Shown here in pieces: positions 1 to 6,290 of a DNA stretch of 6,708 nucleotides. Position 1 is the stretch's first letter. Each line of letters begins with the position of its first letter. Origin of the DNA: CANKHA01 sp034668825 (GTDB taxonomy: Bacteria > Pseudomonadota > Alphaproteobacteria > Rhizobiales > Xanthobacteraceae); the NCBI GenBank assembly GCA_034668825.1, contig JAXDOR010000071.1:1-6708 (forward strand), read 5' to 3'. A program made the translations under genes and the position numbers. The notes under the pieces were generated by a model. The model searched no databases, was not told the DNA's origin, and saw only the letters and a program-made list of their open reading frames with translations.

Positions 1-1
1 G

Positions 2-1339
2 GACCGGGCAGTCGAGACCATCATCCGCCAGAACAAGGTCATCAACCCGGGCGACGTGTTCGCGATCAACGCGCCCTATAACGGCGGTACGCACCTGCCC
101 GACATCACCGTCTGCACGCCGGTATTCGGCGGAAAGAAGATCCTGTTCTGGGTCGCCGCGCGCGGACACCACGCCGATATCGGCGGCATCTCTCCCGGCT
201 CGATGTCGCCGCATGCGACGACGATCGAGCAGGAAGGCATCTATATCGACAACTTCAAGCTGGTGGACCGCAGGCGCTTTCGCGAAGACGATACTGGCGC
301 GCTGCTGACCAGCGGCGAATATCCCGCGCGCAATCCGGCGCAGAACATCAATGACCTGAAAGCGCAGATCGCCGCCAACGAAAAGGGCGCGCAAGAATTG
401 CGCAAGATGGTGGCGCAGTTCGGTTTGGAGGTTGTACAGGCTTACATGCGCCACGTGCAGGACAACGCGGCGGAAAGCGTGCGCCGCGTCATCGACCGGC
501 TGCACGATGCCGAATTCAGCTATGAGATGGATCAGGGCACGGTGATCAAGGTGAAGATCACTGTCGACAGGCAGAAGCGCGAGGCGACCGTCGACTTCAC
601 CGGCACCTCCCCACAGCAGCCGACCAACTTCAACGCGCCGGAGCCGGTGACCCGCGCAGCGGTGCTCTACGTTTTCCGCGTCATGGTGGACGACGACATC
701 CCGATGAATGCCGGATGCTTGCAGCCGATCCGCATTATCATCCCGCCGAAGACGATGCTGACGCCGGAATATCCGGCTGCCGTGGTCGCCGGCAATGTCG
801 AGACTTCGCAGGCGGTGACGAATTGCTTGTTTGGCGCGCTCGGCGCCATGGCCGCCGCGCAAGGCACCATGAACAATCTGAATTTCGGAAATGATAGGTA
901 TCAATATTACGAGACGATCTGCTCCGGTTCACCCGCCGGCCCCGGTTTTCCCGGCACCGACGCCGTGCAGACGCACATGACGAATACGCGCCTCACCGAT
1001 CCGGAGGTGCTGGAGCAACGCTATCCGGTGCTGCTGGAGGATTTCCACATCCGCAAAGGATCGGGCGGGCGCGGAAAATGGAATGCCGGCGACGGCGTGT
1101 TACGCGCGATCCGCTTCCTGGAAAAGATGGAATGCACGATTTTGTCCGGCCATCGCCGGGTGCAGCCTTTTGGCCTTGAAGGCGGCGAAGCGGGACAAGT
1201 GGGTGAGAATTCCGTGCGGCGGAAAGATGGAACGGTCGAGAAACTTCAGGCCTGCGACGCCACCGTGCTGGAGGCAGGCGAGACCATCGTCATCCAGACG
1301 CCGACCGCTGGCGGATATGGGAAATCTCAAAAAAATTAG
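2..1339 (+). CDS. 5-oxoprolinase / hydantoinase B family protein, C-terminal part (5' end outside window)
   Basis: The frame is open from base 2 to the TAG at 1337-1339 and gives 445 residues. The GTG at 56 is probably not the start, because family-like sequence (VINPGDVF) continues upstream of it. Visible family motifs are NAPYNGGTHLPD at about residues 23-34, GHHADIGG at about 55-62, DFTGTSPQQPTNFNAP mid-protein, NNLNFGN, GSGGRGKW, and the closing TAGGYG. In this family HyuB subunits work with HyuA in ATP-dependent hydrolysis of hydantoins or 5-oxoproline. In full-length 5-oxoprolinases both halves are fused into about 1,200 residues, and 5-oxo-L-proline is opened to L-glutamate in the cytoplasm. 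The wording of the C-terminal third resembles, from memory, the fused 5-oxoprolinases, so this may be the tail of a fusion. A separate HyuB subunit lacking about 100 N-terminal residues is equally possible. The substrate cannot be settled from this half. The C-terminus looks complete and undamaged. Confidence 0.9.
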   Translation, partial: DRAVETIIRQNKVINPGDVFAINAPYNGGTHLPDITVCTPVFGGKKILFWVAARGHHADIGGISPGSMSPHATTIEQEGIYIDNFKLVDRRRFREDDTGALLTSGEYPARNPAQNINDLKAQIAANEKGAQELRKMVAQFGLEVVQAYMRHVQDNAAESVRRVIDRLHDAEFSYEMDQGTVIKVKITVDRQKREATVDFTGTSPQQPTNFNAPEPVTRAAVLYVFRVMVDDDIPMNAGCLQPIRIIIPPKTMLTPEYPAAVVAGNVETSQAVTNCLFGALGAMAAAQGTMNNLNFGNDRYQYYETICSGSPAGPGFPGTDAVQTHMTNTRLTDPEVLEQRYPVLLEDFHIRKGSGGRGKWNAGDGVLRAIRFLEKMECTILSGHRRVQPFGLEGGEAGQVGENSVRRKDGTVEKLQACDATVLEAGETIVIQTPTAGGYGKSQKN

Positions 1340-1422
1340 CACACGATTTTTTATCGACTCAACCTACTTGTGCTGGATCCTACTTGCTCTGCCGAGCTGT
1401 TCTAGCCGGTTGAATTTGCCCC
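1340..1422. other. Short convergent intergenic gap with an A/T hairpin and an 8-base direct repeat
   Basis: This gap separates two converging genes. AAAAAAT at 1330-1336, overlapping the end of the upstream gene, is complementary to ATTTTTT at 1346-1352. The hairpin would be made only of A/T pairs followed by little more than its own T-run, so it is at best a weak bidirectional transcription stop. CCTACTTG occurs at 1363-1370 and again at 1379-1386. Base composition drops here from the GC-rich upstream gene. Confidence 0.4.
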
Positions 1423-2349
1423 CTATTCAGCAATCGTAAGCGCCTTAGTAGTACTATTATCGACCTTCAGCTTCGGCGTGGCACCCCTAAGGGCAATCGC
1501 AACAAGGTTGCGCACTCCCGAACGGGTGCATTGATACTCAATTGTATTCATTACGTGGATAGCATCTGAGAACAAGAAGTAGCTCGAATCTCCAACTGGA
1601 ACAATGTTCGGTGATGGTACAATATTTCCGTTCGTTGAGCCGCCAATATTTTTTAGAAAGTCCATTGCATACTGATTCTGTGCGGCTTCAACCAACTCAC
1701 GTGCAGCTTCGCGATCGACTATTGGAAGAAAGCGATAGTCCTGATAGGCATTAATGCCGTCATTGACCGCTGTTTGCGAAATTGCCAATGCGCTTCTAAG
1801 CGTGCCGTTAGCAGATGCTAACGCAAGTATCGTGCTCGAGAGTCCGAAACTGATACCCAGTTCCTTCTGCAGAAACTCGAAGTATTGATTTCGCTCATCT
1901 AGGTCGAGGAGATAGTTGCGACACACGATCTGCGCTGCTCGCCAGCCCGTCGTCACATAATATCTCAATAGTACCGGATAGCCACCCATCGTTCCAACCC
2001 ATTCACGAAACTTCTTACTTTCGCCATCACCGGTCAAAGTGCTGTGGTCATAGACTCGCTGTTTCAAACTCGCGGTCACAAATGGAGGTGTTGCACGGCT
2101 TGTGACTGGAGCCATGAAAGGAATCGTTTGGAACCCTGCACGCTGCGATCTCTCTGCTATTTCTCCATATTCAATCGTGTCAAACCCATAATATTTCGCC
2201 ATTAATATCGTAGCTTGCATAAATAATTGGATCGCCATATCTGTTTCGTTAGCGGTGACAAGCTGTGGTGGATTGAGCGGCGCACGTCCCGAACATCCCG
2301 CCAAGTTCAACAAAACAACGCAAGCGACAACAGCCGCCCGGAACTTCAT
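1423..2349 (-). CDS. Putative exported lipoprotein of unknown function
   Basis: This encodes 308 residues. The frame is open upstream to an ATG at 2457, but the ATG at 2349 is preferred: it has a strong GGAGGGG ribosome binding site six to eight bases upstream, and it starts a typical lipoprotein signal (MKFR, hydrophobic stretch 5-16, lipobox LAGC with Cys19). After cleavage and lipidation the protein should sit on the periplasmic face of a membrane; serine at +2 favours outer-membrane sorting if enterobacterial rules apply. The mature part has predicted helical stretches, a hydrophobic Ala/Ser/Leu-rich segment at about 168-205, and Cys143 and Cys274, which could form a disulfide. I recognise no domain and no catalytic motif. 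Base composition is clearly more AT-rich than the neighbours (35 to 55% GC in three 60-base lines counted by eye), which suggests horizontal acquisition. It lies alone, converging on the upstream oxoprolinase gene. It is a convincing gene, but its function is unknown. Confidence 0.75.
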   Translation of the reverse strand: MKFRAAVVACVVLLNLAGCSGRAPLNPPQLVTANETDMAIQLFMQATILMAKYYGFDTIEYGEIAERSQRAGFQTIPFMAPVTSRATPPFVTASLKQRVYDHSTLTGDGESKKFREWVGTMGGYPVLLRYYVTTGWRAAQIVCRNYLLDLDERNQYFEFLQKELGISFGLSSTILALASANGTLRSALAISQTAVNDGINAYQDYRFLPIVDREAARELVEAAQNQYAMDFLKNIGGSTNGNIVPSPNIVPVGDSSYFLFSDAIHVMNTIEYQCTRSGVRNLVAIALRGATPKLKVDNSTTKALTIAE

Positions 2350-2353
2350 GGCA

Positions 2354-2360
2354 CCCCTCC
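2354..2360 (-). promoter_or_regulatory. Ribosome binding site that decides the lipoprotein start
   Basis: On the minus strand GGAGGGG precedes the ATG at 2349 by four bases, or by six bases counting from GGAGG. The upstream in-frame ATG at 2457 would put 36 extra residues before the signal peptide, so this site supports the shorter protein. Confidence 0.7.
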
Positions 2361-2623
2361 CACCCTGACAACCCCAAGACGATGCAACCATGACGGGTTG
2401 AGGATAGGAATACCGTTGCCGCTGATTAGGAGAACAACTTGAACTATCGACAGACAATCAGTGGAAAAAAGAGCGCATTGAGAGATAATTCTTTGAAAGC
2501 AAAGGGAAACTTCCCGCTCCAAGGTTTCAACAAAACGGCTGTGGAAAACGGGGATTATTTTCGCCTGAAACTAAGCGCGACTTCTAGTAGTTGATCCTGG
2601 CTTCAGGTGAGGCGCGTTCTCAT

Positions 2624-2635
2624 ATCGCATGCGAT
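2624..2635. repeat. Perfect 12-base palindrome
   Basis: ATCGCATGCGAT is perfectly self-complementary and lies in the gene-free stretch. It could be a protein-binding site or chance; the bases beyond it do not extend the symmetry. Confidence 0.4.
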
Positions 2636-2730
2636 GACAGGGTTACCGCGGATATAAAACTCCGCTCGTGCCCACAATCGGATCCCAGCAGCAATCTCTC
2701 AAAGGAACATATAACGTGGTCTGCGATCAC

Positions 2731-2744
2731 ATGCTCACGAGCAT
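2731..2744. repeat. Inverted repeat, 6-base arms with 2-base centre
   Basis: ATGCTC and GAGCAT flank AC. It lies about 50 bases downstream of the Tim44 stop codon when read on the minus strand. There is no T-run after it on that strand, so it is not a classical terminator. Confidence 0.4.
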
Positions 2745-2753
2745 TCTATAAGA

Positions 2754-2765
2754 CGAGCGCGCTCG
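2754..2765 (-). terminator. Palindrome downstream of the Tim44 gene, possible weak terminator
   Basis: CGAGCGCGCTCG is a perfect palindrome 26 bases beyond the Tim44 stop on the minus strand. On that strand it is followed by TCTTAT, which is only partly T-rich. With a four-base loop the stem would have only four pairs, so termination here is a weak guess. Confidence 0.25.
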
Positions 2766-2790
2766 CGAACCAAGCACGTCGCCGAATAAT

Positions 2791-3759
2791 CTACGCCTGC
2801 TGAATCGCCGAAAGCACCCAGTTGCCGCGCGGTTCGCGACGGAAGGTCCAGACTTCCGTCACTTCCTGCGGATTGGTACCGCCCTCGACCAGCCGCCCGG
2901 TGGCGCGCTCGACGGTCTGATCCACCAGCGAAAAGCGCATCGCAACGGTGGCGTAGTCGGTGTTGCCTTCGCGCCAGGCTTCCGCGAGATCGCCCTGCAG
3001 CAGCTTGACGTCAGAGATTTGATTGACGACGCCGCGGCTGGAATTCCGCGCCAGATCCTCGGCAAAATAAGACAGCATTTCCGGCGTCACGTGGCCACGC
3101 AAGGCGCTAAGGTCTTCCGCGCTATAGGCCGCCTGGATTTCGGTGAGCAGGCGCTCGAAGCTGTCGAAGTCGGCGGGCTTGATCCCAACCTGATCGCCGG
3201 CCGCCGAAGCGGCTGCGGCGCCTCCGCCTCCGAGGCCCAAGCCAAGACCGCCCAAACCCGAGCCGCCACTGGGTGCATCGCGCATGGACGGGCCGGCAAA
3301 GGCCGGCTGTTGACGGCGCTGCCACCAAGCCCAGGCGAGACGCGCGACGATGACGACAAGCCCAACTTGCAACAGCAGGCCGAGGAACGAAGCCATGCCG
3401 CCAAGGCCGCCGAACAGCCCATGGCCGAACAGCATGCCAAAGAGACCGGCGCCGATGAATCCCGCTGCCAGCCCGCCGAGCAGACCGCCGCCGAAGAAGC
3501 CGCCGGGGCGGCCGAAGAGGCCACCCGAAGGCGCGGCGGAAGGAGTGTTGACAGCGCCCGGCTGGGTCACGGAACGCTGCAGAGGCGCGGCCGTGGAAGG
3601 CGCCGTCCGCGTCGGAGCCGGCGCGGAAAACGTGCGCGCGCCACGGCTGCCACCGCTGGACCCGCCGCCTACCCGTGCATCGGCCTCTACGGCGACGAAA
3701 GCAAGCGTCGCCGCGACAGCAAGTAACGCTGCAACCAGACGAAAACGGAAGCGGAGCAT
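2791..3759 (-). CDS. Tim44-like domain membrane protein
   Basis: This encodes 322 residues. The ATG at 3759 is chosen because it begins a signal-like sequence (MLRFRFRL, then a hydrophobic run to about 24, likely cleaved after ADA at 26-28) and has the ribosome binding site GGGAG six bases upstream; the open frame further upstream to 4092 lies over the next gene and is an artefact. Then come a Pro/Thr/Ser-rich segment (about 42-79), a Gly/Phe/Leu-rich hydrophobic segment (80-121, with GLFG three times), a strong membrane helix (about 122-146, ending AWAWWQRR), a second Gly-rich linker (164-188), and the C-terminal Tim44-like domain (about 190-321, including FERLLTEIQAAYSAEDL, TPEMLSYF and VWTFRR). 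Mitochondrial Tim44 tethers the import motor. Bacterial relatives are widespread in alphaproteobacteria, and their role is mostly unproven. A role in membrane protein handling is inference only. The assignment rests on domain pattern recognition. Confidence 0.85.
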   Translation of the reverse strand: MLRFRFRLVAALLAVAATLAFVAVEADARVGGGSSGGSRGARTFSAPAPTRTAPSTAAPLQRSVTQPGAVNTPSAAPSGGLFGRPGGFFGGGLLGGLAAGFIGAGLFGMLFGHGLFGGLGGMASFLGLLLQVGLVVIVARLAWAWWQRRQQPAFAGPSMRDAPSGGSGLGGLGLGLGGGGAAAASAAGDQVGIKPADFDSFERLLTEIQAAYSAEDLSALRGHVTPEMLSYFAEDLARNSSRGVVNQISDVKLLQGDLAEAWREGNTDYATVAMRFSLVDQTVERATGRLVEGGTNPQEVTEVWTFRREPRGNWVLSAIQQA

Positions 3760-3763
3760 GTGG

Positions 3764-3772
3764 CTCTCCCTT
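3764..3772 (-). promoter_or_regulatory. Ribosome binding site of the Tim44-like gene
   Basis: On the minus strand AAGGGAGAG precedes the ATG at 3759. The GGGAG core is six bases from the start, and this fixes the start at 3759 rather than at an ATG further upstream in the open frame. Confidence 0.65.
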
Positions 3773-3776
3773 GGCG

Positions 3777-3791
3777 CGCGGTCAGACCGCG
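3777..3791. promoter_or_regulatory. 15-base inverted repeat upstream of the Tim44-like gene
   Basis: CGCGGTC and GACCGCG flank a single A, a perfect 7-1-7 inverted repeat. It lies 18 bases upstream of the Tim44 start codon. Its core GTCAGAC also occurs, on the opposite strand, in the second inverted repeat at 3807-3819. An operator or a 5' untranslated hairpin are both possible. Confidence 0.45.
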
Positions 3792-3806
3792 GACAGCAAT
3801 CTATAT

Positions 3807-3819
3807 GGTGTCTGACACC
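3807..3819. promoter_or_regulatory. 13-base inverted repeat upstream of the Tim44-like gene
   Basis: GGTGTC and GACACC flank a single T. Read on the minus strand, it lies just upstream of a possible -10 element (TATAGA, 3800-3805). No good -35 hexamer is visible, so the promoter is unproven. Confidence 0.4.
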
Positions 3820-3868
3820 TGATTTATAAAGGGCGAGATGCGGCAAAAGGCAGCGGGCCGGGCGCTGA

Positions 3869-4879
3869 CTATCCAGCAGCCGACCGAGGAACGCTTTCCG
3901 GCTCTTCGACCCCAGCCGGCGCTTTAGGCGGGGAAGCCGCGATCTCGGTCCGAACGCTGGAGCGGACGAGCCGGTTGGAACCGTCGTAATCCGCCACCGC
4001 GAGCTTGTCGTCGGCGAGAACGACCCGGTTCCGGCCTCCGGTCTTGGCGGCATAGAGCGCCATGTCCCCCCGCTTGAGCACTTGGTCGACACTTTCTCCA
4101 GACTGCCACTCGGCGACGCCGAAGCTGCAAGTCAGCGTCACGGTCTCTTTGCCGGCGGCGAACTGCAATGCCGCCATCTCCCGGCGCAAGCCTTCCGCAA
4201 TCACCGCGGTGGCCGCAAGATTGCGGCCCGGCAGCAATACGGCGAATTCCTCGCCGCCGAGCCGGCCGACGATCGGGCTGGCACCGGAAATGGTGCTGGC
4301 GACTTCGCGAATGGCCTTGTCGCCGACGTCATGCCCATACACGTCGTTGATCCTTTTGAAGTGATCGATGTCGAGCATGATGCCGGAAAAGGTGCCGATA
4401 GCGGCGACCTGGGCGTGGGTTTCCGCCGCCCTTTCAAAGAAGGCCCGCCGGTTGAAAATGCCGGTCAACGAGTCCAGCGATGCAAGCTGGATCAAATCGC
4501 GGTGCATGGAAGCCAGGCGCTCGGCGGCGCGCAAACGCGCGTAGAGCTCCTCGGCAACGGGCGGCTTGCCGATAAAATCGTCAGCGCCGGAATCCAGCGC
4601 CTCCACCAGATTGCGCCGCTCCTGGTTCGACGACATCAAGATGACGTAGATCGGCCGGCGGTCGCTCGCGAGTAGCCGCGTTTCCCAGCACAGCTCCAGG
4701 CCTGTGATCGACAACGGCTCGGCGCTGGTGATCAGCGCGTCAACCGAGGTGTCCTTCTTGACGTATTCGAGCGCGGCGCGCCCGTCGATAAACGGCCGCA
4801 CATCGTCACCACGGGTTTCCAGCAACCGCGTGACAAACTTCAACACGGTGCGGCTCGGATCTACCAATACGACGCGCAT
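3869..4879 (-). CDS. Diguanylate cyclase (GGDEF) with a degenerate N-terminal receiver domain
   Basis: This encodes 336 residues. The ATG at 4879 is the only sensible start: an in-frame TGA lies eight codons upstream with no alternative start between, although no good ribosome binding site is seen. Residues 1-120 form a CheY-like receiver (VLVDPSR at 4-10, SGADDF at 97-102, Lys105-Pro106). Residues about 130-290 form the GGDEF domain, which makes cyclic di-GMP from two GTP. The active-site features are present: DSLTGIFNRR (136-145), LDIDHFKRINDVYGHDVGD (169-187), and the GGEEF signature (208-212). The receiver has Ser52 where the phospho-acceptor Asp should be and Pro8 in place of the second acidic-pocket Asp. 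The residues at the inhibitory-site position (199-202, GASP) do not match RxxD. The tail at 290-336 is Pro/Ala/Ser-rich and looks disordered. It resembles PleD-type regulators but with one receiver instead of two. Cytoplasmic. Confidence 0.92.
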   Translation of the reverse strand: MRVVLVDPSRTVLKFVTRLLETRGDDVRPFIDGRAALEYVKKDTSVDALITSAEPLSITGLELCWETRLLASDRRPIYVILMSSNQERRNLVEALDSGADDFIGKPPVAEELYARLRAAERLASMHRDLIQLASLDSLTGIFNRRAFFERAAETHAQVAAIGTFSGIMLDIDHFKRINDVYGHDVGDKAIREVASTISGASPIVGRLGGEEFAVLLPGRNLAATAVIAEGLRREMAALQFAAGKETVTLTCSFGVAEWQSGESVDQVLKRGDMALYAAKTGGRNRVVLADDKLAVADYDGSNRLVRSSVRTEIAASPPKAPAGVEEPESVPRSAAG

Positions 4880-5027
4880 GAGTTGGATATAGTAGCAAAC
4901 TCATACCCGCCGATTAAAATCCATGTGCAAATTGATACGTAATACTGCGGAGCCTCGCTCCGGTACCAACTATTAACTACGTCGCCGCAAATTGCCGCCA
5001 ATGAGCTCAGTTAACCAGCATCCGCAG
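4880..5027. other. Intergenic gap upstream of the cyclase gene, with a small hairpin
   Basis: The gap must contain the cyclase promoter, since the next gene upstream ends at 5028 on the same strand. On the minus strand TTGCAC followed 17 bases later by a weak -10-like GGTATGAG is the best pair seen, but it is poor. CGGAGC at 4948-4953 and GCTCCG at 4957-4962 form a hairpin with a three-base loop. No T-run follows on the minus strand, so it is not a clear terminator for the extensin-like gene. Confidence 0.35.
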
Positions 5028-6197
5028 TCAATCGTCTTCCATCCACTCGTCCGCATCCACAGGCGCAAAAGCTGCTACCGGCGGGCGTTTCTTGCCGATC
5101 GACCCGGTAACTCCGGGATCGCCGCGCTGCGCATAGGAGCCATTACGCCGCCCGGCACGCGCCGCGGCGACTTCCCCAGGAATGGCCTTGGGCTGGCAGA
5201 TCTGGCGCCGGCTGGCGCGCCGCATCAAATCGACGTGGATGTGATTGTAATGATACTGGTTCGACCCCGGTGCCAGCACGGTGGTGAATTCCTCGCAGGC
5301 GCCGCCCTGCACGTCATGCAGGAAGCCCTGCTCTTCCGGCGCGCCGTTCCAGCCGGTCTGCACGACCACCTTACGGCCGTCGGCCAAGGTGAAGGCGGCG
5401 ATATCCAGCGCATTTCCGAAAGCATGTTCGGAAATAGGTGCGCCCGCCTGCCCGTTCATTCCCCTGCAGGAATAAGAGGAAATCTGTTTGATCTCGACAA
5501 CCGGCTGGCCGAACCAGCGTATCGCTGCTGGTTGCACCGTCGCCGCGATCCATTGGTCGAGCGCGGACACGATGGGGCAGGCCAGAGTAGCAGCGGGCGT
5601 TACCGCCACCGGACCGATGGCGGCTGTCATTTGCGGGCCGCGCGGTGGACCAAGCGGAATCGGCGTGCTCGGAGCCTGGCTAGGGGGATATGAGGGGCTC
5701 GGCACACTCTGCGGCGGATAATACGGCGGCGGCTCGATCTCATCCTGCTCCAGGATGTCGGCGATGCCGGGCGGAGTGAGCGACAGCGGCGTGCTTTGCG
5801 GCGGCGGCGGAGAGTAACGCGCCGATGCGGGCGGAGGATAAGGCTCGGACATGGGTGCAGGGGAACGCGCCACGGCGACCGGCCAGCGTGGCTGCGTGAC
5901 GGAAGAATTGGGAATAGCCCCCGGCGGGCGCGGGTCGTCGGCGAAGGCGAGTGCCTCGCCCTCGCCCAGTGCCGCCACCTTCAAGGGAAAGTCGGCGCCG
6001 CAGATTCCCGGTCCTTCAATCGGATTGATGCGGACAAGCGCCGAGGTCTCCTTGACGGAGCCGGACTTAAGACACTGCACCTCCGCCTCGTGCCGCCAAG
6101 CTTCGCGTTCCCTGACCTGAAAGAAACTACGACCACAGCCGGCGAGCGCAACGAGGACGACGGAGCCGACGAGACACAAACGTACTCCAGGCGTCAT
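5028..6197 (-). CDS. Extensin-like lipoprotein with LAS-type zinc-peptidase motifs
   Basis: This encodes 389 residues. The ATG at 6197 starts a lipoprotein signal (hydrophobic 5-19, lipobox LAGC with Cys21); the ribosome binding site is weak. Residues about 22-88 form a small Cys-containing segment (Cys42, Cys66). Residues about 89-190 form a long proline-rich linker with YPPP, YYPP and one plant-extensin-like SPPPP at 129-133. Residues about 205-340 match the bacterial extensin-like C-terminal domain. Within it, SEHAFGNALD (256-265) and HYNHIHVD (316-323) reproduce the H-x6-D and HxH pattern of LAS metallopeptidases such as MepA and VanY-like carboxypeptidases. Zinc ligands would be His258, Asp265 and His321, with His319 possibly catalytic. 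Cys207, Cys244, Cys301 and Cys334 could form disulfides in the periplasm. Peptidoglycan cleavage is a reasonable inference but is not shown. The C-terminus is basic and then acidic (EWMEDD). It is divergent from the amidase gene, with a 148-base gap to that start. Confidence 0.88.
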   Translation of the reverse strand: MTPGVRLCLVGSVVLVALAGCGRSFFQVREREAWRHEAEVQCLKSGSVKETSALVRINPIEGPGICGADFPLKVAALGEGEALAFADDPRPPGAIPNSSVTQPRWPVAVARSPAPMSEPYPPPASARYSPPPPQSTPLSLTPPGIADILEQDEIEPPPYYPPQSVPSPSYPPSQAPSTPIPLGPPRGPQMTAAIGPVAVTPAATLACPIVSALDQWIAATVQPAAIRWFGQPVVEIKQISSYSCRGMNGQAGAPISEHAFGNALDIAAFTLADGRKVVVQTGWNGAPEEQGFLHDVQGGACEEFTTVLAPGSNQYHYNHIHVDLMRRASRRQICQPKAIPGEVAAARAGRRNGSYAQRGDPGVTGSIGKKRPPVAAFAPVDADEWMEDD

Positions 6198-6290
6198 GAC
6201 GCGAAGAATGAGATGGATTCTGTTAACGACGAGGAAAGGATTGCCCGCGGCGATGCTTTCGGGTCACATCGCGGCGCGTCGGAGGATTTC

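Larger units (their letters stand above)
2350..2790. other. 441-base AT-richer intergenic region without a gene
   Basis: No convincing gene was found. The 70-codon frame on the plus strand from 2591 starts with TTG, has no ribosome binding site, shows no family resemblance and runs into the end of the Tim44 gene. The stretch must hold the promoter of the lipoprotein gene (minus strand, near 2360-2480), but no clear -35/-10 pair was found. It should also hold any terminator of the Tim44 gene, near 2700-2790. Three short palindromes are listed separately. No tRNA, attachment-site repeat or transposase remnant was recognised. Confidence 0.6.

Noticed and set aside
1329..1353. A-run and T-run hairpin as terminator of the oxoprolinase gene
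   Set aside because: The stem contains only A/T pairs and lies partly in the coding end; too weak to call a terminator.
1083..1439. 118-codon plus-strand frame crossing the end of the oxoprolinase gene
   Set aside because: Out-of-frame shadow with Arg/Ala/Ser-rich composition in its first part and no ribosome binding site or domain.
2540..2548. TGTGGAAAA resembles a DnaA box
   Set aside because: Single imperfect match without a cluster, AT-rich unwinding element or dnaA-type neighbours, so not an origin.
2591..2612. TTGATCCTGGCTTCAG resembles the start of 16S rRNA (universal forward primer site)
   Set aside because: Similarity covers about 16 bases with one insertion and stops there. The following sequence is not rRNA-like, so chance or at most a tiny remnant.
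3019..3726. 235-codon open frame on the plus strand opposite the Tim44-like gene
   Set aside because: It is an antisense shadow of a GC-rich gene with low-complexity Ala/Arg/Glu composition. The minus strand has recognisable domains, a signal peptide and a ribosome binding site.
3760..4092. 111-codon N-terminal extension of the Tim44-like frame
   Set aside because: It overlaps the end of the cyclase gene, looks like shadow sequence, and would bury the signal peptide and the good ribosome binding site at 3764-3772.
4992..5693. 233-codon open frame on the plus strand opposite the extensin-like gene
   Set aside because: Antisense shadow; the minus strand carries the lipobox and zinc-motif protein.
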